The notes beneath the pieces are model-generated. The model was not told where the DNA came from. It was given only the letters and a program-made list of their open reading frames with translations, and made no database searches. Below are positions 14,649 through 18,338 of a DNA stretch of 18,338 bases, in pieces (within the stretch, counting starts at the first letter, position 1; every line of letters starts with the position of its first letter). This DNA comes from Campylobacteraceae bacterium (GTDB taxonomy: Bacteria > Campylobacterota > Campylobacteria > Campylobacterales > Sulfurovaceae): the NCBI GenBank assembly GCA_027030605.1, contig JALVEV010000010.1, positions 1-18,338 of the forward strand, written 5' to 3'. A program made the position numbers and the translations under genes.

Positions 14649-15947
14649 ATGAAAACAATAGAAGATATATTCAATTTCCAAGCCACATCAGATGAGTGTG
14701 TCAAGTGTGGAAAGTGTATCCCCGTCTGTACCATTCACCAAGTTAATGCCGATGAAGTAACCTCTCCAAGAGGTTTTATTGACCTACTTGGACAGTACCA
14801 ACAAGGGAACTTAGAACTCGACAAAACAGCTAAAAATATTTTTGAGAGCTGTTTTCTCTGTACTAACTGTGTCGATGTCTGTCCTAACTCTTTGCCTACT
14901 GATATGGTTATAGAAGAGGTTCGTGCTGATATTGCTGATAAATTTGGTATTGCATGGTTCAAAAAAATTGCCTTTTATCTTTTAGAGCATCGTAAAGTGA
15001 TGGATATGGTGATGAAGTTTGGCTTTATGTTTAAGACATGTGCCTTAGCTGAAGATGAAAAGGGAAGGGGGTTGAGAGCTAGATTTAGTATGCCTATGGT
15101 TAAAAAAGGACGGCTCCTCCCCTCTATGTCAAAAATCTCATTTTTAAACTCACACCCAGAGGAGATTTTAGCTCCAAACCAAGAGCAAAAAAAGATGCGT
15201 GTAGCCCTTTTTATTGGTTGTCTCGCTAACTATAACTACTTAGGCATTGGTGAGAGTTTAGTTGAGATTTTAAAAGAGTTAAACATTGACATCTTTATTC
15301 CAAAAGAGCAACTCTGTTGTGGAGCTCCTGCCTATTTTACAGGAGCTATTGACTCTGTTGAGCGTATGACAAAAGCCAACATTGAGTATTTTGAGAGTTT
15401 TATGGATGAGTGTGATGCGATGCTTATTCCAGAAGCTACCTGTTCGGCTATGGTTAAGCATGATTGGCAAGTCTTTTTCAAAAACCATAACATGCCAGAG
15501 TGGGAAGCACGAGCAAAAAAAGTAGCTGAGAAAATCCACATGGCAACAGCATGGCTAGATGATAATACAGAACTTCAAGAGCTTCTAAAAACAAAAGGAG
15601 TATTTAATGAGTCGGTCACTTATCATGACCCTTGTCACGCAAGAAAAGTACAAGGTATCTACCAGCAACCAAGAAACCTTTTAGCCCCTAACTACCCAAT
15701 GGTAGAGATGAGTGACCCTAACCGTTGTTGTGGTTTTGGTGGGGTGACGATGCAGACTGAGAAGTTTCATTTTGCCGAATTGGCAGGAAAGCCAAAAGCG
15801 AGTATGATAAAAGAGACAAAAGCTCACTATGTTAGTGCTGAGTGTTCTGCTTGTCGTGTGCAGTTAAGTGAAGCATTGAACAGTGCTGAGGTTGAGACGA
15901 TTTTTAAAAATCCGTTGGAATTAATTGCTGAGGCTTTGAAGAAATAA
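14649..15947 (+). CDS. GlcF-like iron-sulfur oxidoreductase subunit
   Basis: A 432-residue electron-transfer protein. The N-terminal part has two [4Fe-4S] ferredoxin motifs: C17, C20, C23, C27 (CVKCGKCIPVC) and C68, C71, C74, C78 (CFLCTNCVDVCP). Two cysteine-rich CCG domains follow: C191 with CC at 223-224 and C265, and C329 with CC at 360-361 plus C399 and C402. This is the architecture of GlcF, the iron-sulfur subunit of glycolate oxidase, and of related lactate and heterodisulfide-reductase-like proteins. No FAD subunit (GlcD) is in the window, so the substrate is open. No strong ribosome site is seen. The gene is bracketed by two REP-like repeat pairs. Confidence 0.82.
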   Translation: MKTIEDIFNFQATSDECVKCGKCIPVCTIHQVNADEVTSPRGFIDLLGQYQQGNLELDKTAKNIFESCFLCTNCVDVCPNSLPTDMVIEEVRADIADKFGIAWFKKIAFYLLEHRKVMDMVMKFGFMFKTCALAEDEKGRGLRARFSMPMVKKGRLLPSMSKISFLNSHPEEILAPNQEQKKMRVALFIGCLANYNYLGIGESLVEILKELNIDIFIPKEQLCCGAPAYFTGAIDSVERMTKANIEYFESFMDECDAMLIPEATCSAMVKHDWQVFFKNHNMPEWEARAKKVAEKIHMATAWLDDNTELQELLKTKGVFNESVTYHDPCHARKVQGIYQQPRNLLAPNYPMVEMSDPNRCCGFGGVTMQTEKFHFAELAGKPKASMIKETKAHYVSAECSACRVQLSEALNSAEVETIFKNPLELIAEALKK

Positions 15948-15949
15948 CT

Positions 15950-16046
15950 GTAGGGTGTTTTCCCCTGAAAACACCGTCAAATTGAAAATGGCATAATTAA
16001 AATATTGAACATACCTATCACGGTGTTTTCGGGGAAAACACCCTAC
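15950..16046. repeat. Inverted pair of REP-like hairpins, GTAG ends outward
   Basis: Arms at 15950-15976 and 16021-16046 are reverse complements apart from one extra T in the first loop; 44 bases separate them. Each arm is GTAG, then GGTGTTTTC, a loop (CCCT or CCC), then GAAAACACC: a perfect 9-bp hairpin starting right after GTAG. The sequence differs from the 14456-14591 pair apart from the GTAGGG start. It lies between convergent genes, begins 2 bases after the GlcF-like stop, and provides the Nudix stop codon. It may serve as a bidirectional terminator. Confidence 0.8.
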
Positions 16047-16603
16047 CTGTCAAACCACCACAAAATAGCAAACATTAAACCGACTGTTTTACCTATACTC
16101 TCATCAAATATAAACTCTTTTGCTCTCTCTACAGAAATTTCCACAACCTCTATCTGCTCATCTTCTATGCCTCCACCTTGACTAACTCTCATAGACTCAT
16201 CAACTTCAGCGTAGTAGATAACTTGGCTAACACCTGATGTTCCTACAGAGCTTAAGACTTTGGTAATACGCTCTATCTTCTCAAGAGGAACATCAAAACC
16301 ACACTCCTCCTCTATCTCCTCTTTTGCTATCTGCTCTAACGATTTATCTTTGTCGATTAACCCTGCACACATCTCTACGGTCATACCATCACCATTTCTA
16401 TGGTAGACAGGGGGGCGAAACTGTTTGACCAAGACAAATGTTTGTCGCTCTGTATGGTAGAGTAAGATAGCTACAGAGTCATGAGACTCAACAATCTCCC
16501 AAGATTTTTTAATACCATTTTGTTCATACGTTGCTAAAGATGTTTTGACAAAGTGAGCCTCTTTTAACGGTTCTAAACTAAAATTTTTAATACTATTTTT
16601 CAC
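16043..16603 (-). CDS. Nudix hydrolase, probable nucleoside-diphosphate sugar pyrophosphatase
   Basis: A 186-residue cytoplasmic hydrolase. The Nudix region (about 81-103) starts with CAGLIDKDKSLEQIAKEEIE and ends EECGF; the usual RE reads EE, a variant resembling the UDP-sugar/ADP-ribose pyrophosphatase branch, where AGLVD and EECGY are typical. VKQFRPP upstream of the box and SSVGTSG downstream fit the same branch. I chose the GTG at 16603, which shares its G with the TAG of the preceding gene, because GAGG (16610-16613) lies 6 bases upstream; the TTG at 16609 has no room for a ribosome site. Its TAG stop lies inside a REP-like arm, so the last residues may be set by that insertion. Confidence 0.85.
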   Translation of the reverse strand: MKNSIKNFSLEPLKEAHFVKTSLATYEQNGIKKSWEIVESHDSVAILLYHTERQTFVLVKQFRPPVYHRNGDGMTVEMCAGLIDKDKSLEQIAKEEIEEECGFDVPLEKIERITKVLSSVGTSGVSQVIYYAEVDESMRVSQGGGIEDEQIEVVEISVERAKEFIFDESIGKTVGLMFAILWWFDR

Positions 16604-17808
16604 TACCAACCTCGATTTTTATAATAAGTTTTCATTTTTGGAAGAACATAGATATCATTTACCGTATTCCATATAAAAGAGGGTAAGTTCTCCTCTGCAA
16701 TTTTATTGATTATCTTTGTATATTTGCGTTTTCTATTTAAGAAATGATGTCTCTCTTTTCCTGTTAGTCCATCTGTTGTAAACTTTACAAGACGCATAGG
16801 GTCAATGGGTCGTCCATTTTTGTAGAGTCCAAAGTGTAGGTGAGGACCTGTACTACGTCCACTATTTCCAGTATAGCCAATAATTGTCCCTTTCTTAACA
16901 TATTGACCTACTTTAGCTTTCAGACGACTTTGGTGAGCGTAGAGCGTTAGATAGTTATCTTCATGTTGTATTTTAATCACCTTTCCATAGCCCCCCATCC
17001 AGCCAGAATAGATAACTTTACCATCGGCTGCAGCTAAAATAGGTGTACCTCTTTTTGCACCAAGGTCTACACCATGATGGGCTTTCCATTTATGAAGTAC
17101 GGGATGCCAACGACGTGGAGTAAATCTTGACGTAATTCGTATATGATTGAGGGGTTTTCCCATATACTTTTGAACTAATGCCTTTCCATTAGCACTATAA
17201 TACTTTCCATCACTGTGTTTAAAAACATAGTTCTTTTTACCATGGGACTCTAACATTGCTACTTTTATATCTGGAACACCTAAAGGTTGTCCTAGCCTCA
17301 TCTTTTGGTCATAGACAATGACAATTTTATCTTTTTTCTGTACTCCTCTAAAGTTAACAGAGTGTTTTAGTACACGTGTAAATTCATTAGCAAGTCGTCT
17401 GTTTTTAATTTTGTTAACAATATCTAAATGTGGAGATTTATCTACAGATAGAATGGCAATATGGGTATCTTTTTGATAAGCAATAGGAATAATTTCCAGT
17501 TTATACCCTGTATGTGTTCTAAAAAGATGGGCCTGTAGCTCTTCACCAATAGGAATAAGTGCCTGAAGTAGAATACCATTTGAGGCAATAAGCTCATAGT
17601 ATCTTTGACTATATCCAATTTCAGATATGAGTGCTTGGTCATCCCTATCTAATGTATTAATAATTTTTTTATCTATATGAAAGTTTTGAAGATACTGTTC
17701 AAACGTTACACTTCTATCCCATTTTGAATATTTTACTTTTGCAGCGAATGTAAAGATGGAAAGTGCTAAAAATATTAACCACAGCCTTAGAAAATAAATT
17801 CTCTTCAA
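16603..17808 (-). CDS. M23 peptidoglycan peptidase, Csd3/Pgp3 type
   Basis: A 401-residue secreted zinc peptidase. An N-terminal hydrophobic signal (about 5-23, LRLWLIFLALSIFTFAA) is followed by a long N-terminal region and the M23/LytM domain (about 225-345). Metal ligands are in HHGVD (H244, D248) and HLHF (H325), with H292 of YAH and H323 completing the active site. Size and layout match H. pylori Csd3 (HdpA) and C. jejuni Pgp3, which cut peptidoglycan crosslinks and side chains to produce helical shape. The basic, aromatic C-terminal extension (about 350-401) goes beyond the catalytic domain. The start is a TTG at 17808 with AGGAG 5 bases upstream. The Nudix gene follows with a one-base overlap. 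Confidence 0.88.
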   Translation of the reverse strand: MKRIYFLRLWLIFLALSIFTFAAKVKYSKWDRSVTFEQYLQNFHIDKKIINTLDRDDQALISEIGYSQRYYELIASNGILLQALIPIGEELQAHLFRTHTGYKLEIIPIAYQKDTHIAILSVDKSPHLDIVNKIKNRRLANEFTRVLKHSVNFRGVQKKDKIVIVYDQKMRLGQPLGVPDIKVAMLESHGKKNYVFKHSDGKYYSANGKALVQKYMGKPLNHIRITSRFTPRRWHPVLHKWKAHHGVDLGAKRGTPILAAADGKVIYSGWMGGYGKVIKIQHEDNYLTLYAHQSRLKAKVGQYVKKGTIIGYTGNSGRSTGPHLHFGLYKNGRPIDPMRLVKFTTDGLTGKERHHFLNRKRKYTKIINKIAEENLPSFIWNTVNDIYVLPKMKTYYKNRGW

Positions 17809-18014
17809 ATATACTCCTATATCTAAGCTAAATTCTTGAATTAACTATGGCTAATTCTATAATCTAATTTTAAAAGTATTAACTAAAATTAGATTTTTAT
17901 ATATATTTTATTTTATTGAATTTAGATTAGTAATTATAACTATTATAGCTTATGCTATCTAAAATTTAAAAGATTAATTATATAACTCTAAGAGTATTTA
18001 AGTAGAATTCGCTA
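17809..18014. other. AT-rich intergenic region
   Basis: No gene is seen here. It should hold the csd3-type gene promoter on the minus strand and a plus-strand promoter for what lies to the right. An 11-bp perfect AT-rich inverted repeat, AATCTAATTTT (17861-17871) with AAAATTAGATT (17885-17895), is followed by TTT and could be a weak terminator or a binding site. TAGATTAG appears again at 17922-17929. Confidence 0.4.
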
Positions 18015-18107
18015 ATGAAACATCTTAGAGGCTACAGACGGCGTTATTTTTCATTAGCAATTATTGCAATGTATTCAACGCTGTTTAAACTGTGTACTAT
18101 TGACAGT
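17986..18107 (+). other. Interlocking inverted repeats, possible structured RNA leader
   Basis: Perfect pairs: CTCTAAGA (17986-17993) with TCTTAGAG (18023-18030); GCTAATGAAA (18011-18020) with TTTCATTAGC (18049-18058). Next, ACGGCGTT (18038-18045) pairs with AACGCTGT (18077-18084) with one G-U, then ACTGT (18089-18093) with ACAGT (18103-18107). The first three cross each other, so they form pseudoknots or alternative folds. The 10-bp pair covers the ATG of the small ORF at 18015. It matches no riboswitch class that I know; a cobalamin box is not seen. Confidence 0.4.
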
Positions 18108-18191
18108 AACCATCAGTATCATAAACATGCTTTCGAGTATCAAGAGTATAAAACCTCACCACCCTACCTCTATGCTTACTACTTATTTTAA
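18015..18191 (+). CDS. Possible small ORF, 58 residues
   Basis: ATG to TAA without interruption. The predicted peptide starts MKHLRGYRRRYFSLAIIAMY: a basic start, then a hydrophobic stretch (about 12-27), then a Tyr/His-rich tail ending YLYAYYLF. It could be a small membrane peptide. Against this, there is no ribosome site before the ATG and the start lies within a 10-bp inverted repeat. Base composition is less AT-rich than the surrounding spacer, so this is either a real small gene, part of a structured RNA, or a remnant. I do not recognise it. Confidence 0.25.
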   Translation: MKHLRGYRRRYFSLAIIAMYSTLFKLCTIDSNHQYHKHAFEYQEYKTSPPYLYAYYLF

Positions 18192-18202
18192 CAATTTAGT
18201 TG

Positions 18203-18217
18203 TTCGATAAAATCGAA
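18203..18217. promoter_or_regulatory. Palindrome upstream of the receptor gene
   Basis: TTCGAT, AAA, ATCGAA: a perfect 6-bp inverted repeat with a 3-base centre, 27 bases before the ATG at 18244. Its position would suit an operator. It does not look like the usual GATAAT-based Fur box, and I cannot name a regulator. Confidence 0.3.
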
Positions 18218-18243
18218 TCTATATAAACAGCATAGGAAAAACA

Positions 18244-18338
18244 ATGAATAGAACAATAAAACTTAGTCTATTGACAACGCTACTATTAAGTACAAACCTC
18301 ATCGCAGAGGAGCGATTAGAAGATATTACAGTTACAAC
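18244..18338 (+). CDS. TonB-dependent receptor, N-terminus only (partial)
   Basis: The gene runs off the right edge; 31 codons are visible. They encode a signal peptide (MNRTIKLSLLTTLLLSTNLI, then AEE, with likely cleavage after the Ala) followed directly by RLEDITVT. A segment of the EDITVT type right after the signal peptide is typical of the TonB box in outer-membrane siderophore, heme or cobalamin receptors. An AGGAAA ribosome site lies about 6 bases before the ATG. The ligand cannot be told from this part. Confidence 0.6.
   Translation, partial: MNRTIKLSLLTTLLLSTNLIAEERLEDITVT

Noticed and set aside
14537..14734. Minus-strand ORF over the REP-like arm and the start of the GlcF-like gene
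   Set aside because: It crosses the repeat and the opposite strand of a clear iron-sulfur motif; no ribosome site or family match.
17861..17898. AT-rich hairpin followed by TTT as a confident terminator
   Set aside because: The stem is nearly all A-T, the T-run is short, and no plus-strand gene ends nearby; kept only as a note in the intergenic entry.
18201..18243. Fur box before the TonB-dependent receptor
   Set aside because: The palindrome TTCGAT-AAA-ATCGAA does not fit GATAAT-type Fur repeats well enough to name the regulator.

Overview
The window is AT-rich, densely packed bacterial chromosome that reads as Campylobacterota (Sulfurimonas/Sulfurovum/Campylobacter relatives). Evidence: a fused ispDF gene is followed by an orphan response regulator without a phospho-accepting aspartate, an ATP-sulfurylase-like gene and pgpA. 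I recall the same order in Campylobacter jejuni (Cj1607-Cj1610), and ispDF next to HP1021 in Helicobacter pylori. A CetB-like PAS protein and a Csd3/Pgp3-type M23 peptidase agree. Promoters show good TATAAT -10 boxes with poor -35 boxes, as is usual in this group. I cannot fix the genus. Nearly everything is ordinary core genome; no prophage, CRISPR array, rRNA, tRNA or transposase gene is visible.

Layout. 1-4545 (+): thiE, then ispDF-cemR-sat-like-pgpA, tightly packed or overlapping. 4546-7525: a GAF/coiled-coil/HATPase protein with a degenerate receiver-like tail (-), divergent from a CetB-like PAS protein and a small roadblock-like protein (+), which together look like a sensory cluster. 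7546-9265 (-): ribA-rsmG-small zinc/membrane protein-unknown gene as one operon. ribA is divergent from hemB (+), and the two -10 boxes lie only 6 bp apart. 10309-11016 (-): single-span membrane protein with an acidic, proline-rich tail. 11257-13438 (+): SPFH protein, four-helix membrane protein, metallophosphoesterase. 13515-14435 (+): argF. 14649-15947 (+): GlcF-like iron-sulfur protein. 16043-17808 (-): csd3-type peptidase and Nudix hydrolase, overlapping by one base. 17809-18338: a gene-poor stretch with interlocking inverted repeats and an uncertain 58-codon ORF, then the start of a probable TonB-dependent receptor.

Most unusual points. (1) The GlcF-like gene is bracketed by two different pairs of REP-like hairpins. 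All four arms start with GTAG directly at the hairpin foot, the layout recognised by RAYT (REP-associated tyrosine) transposases. One pair points inward and the other outward, and the outward pair supplies the Nudix stop codon. (2) The ATP-sulfurylase-like protein has lost key catalytic-motif residues but keeps its place next to the regulator. (3) The sensory cluster has a kinase-like protein without a recognisable phospho-accepting histidine motif and a receiver-like tail without aspartate. (4) The leader before the receptor gene has overlapping inverted repeats in pseudoknot or alternative-fold order.
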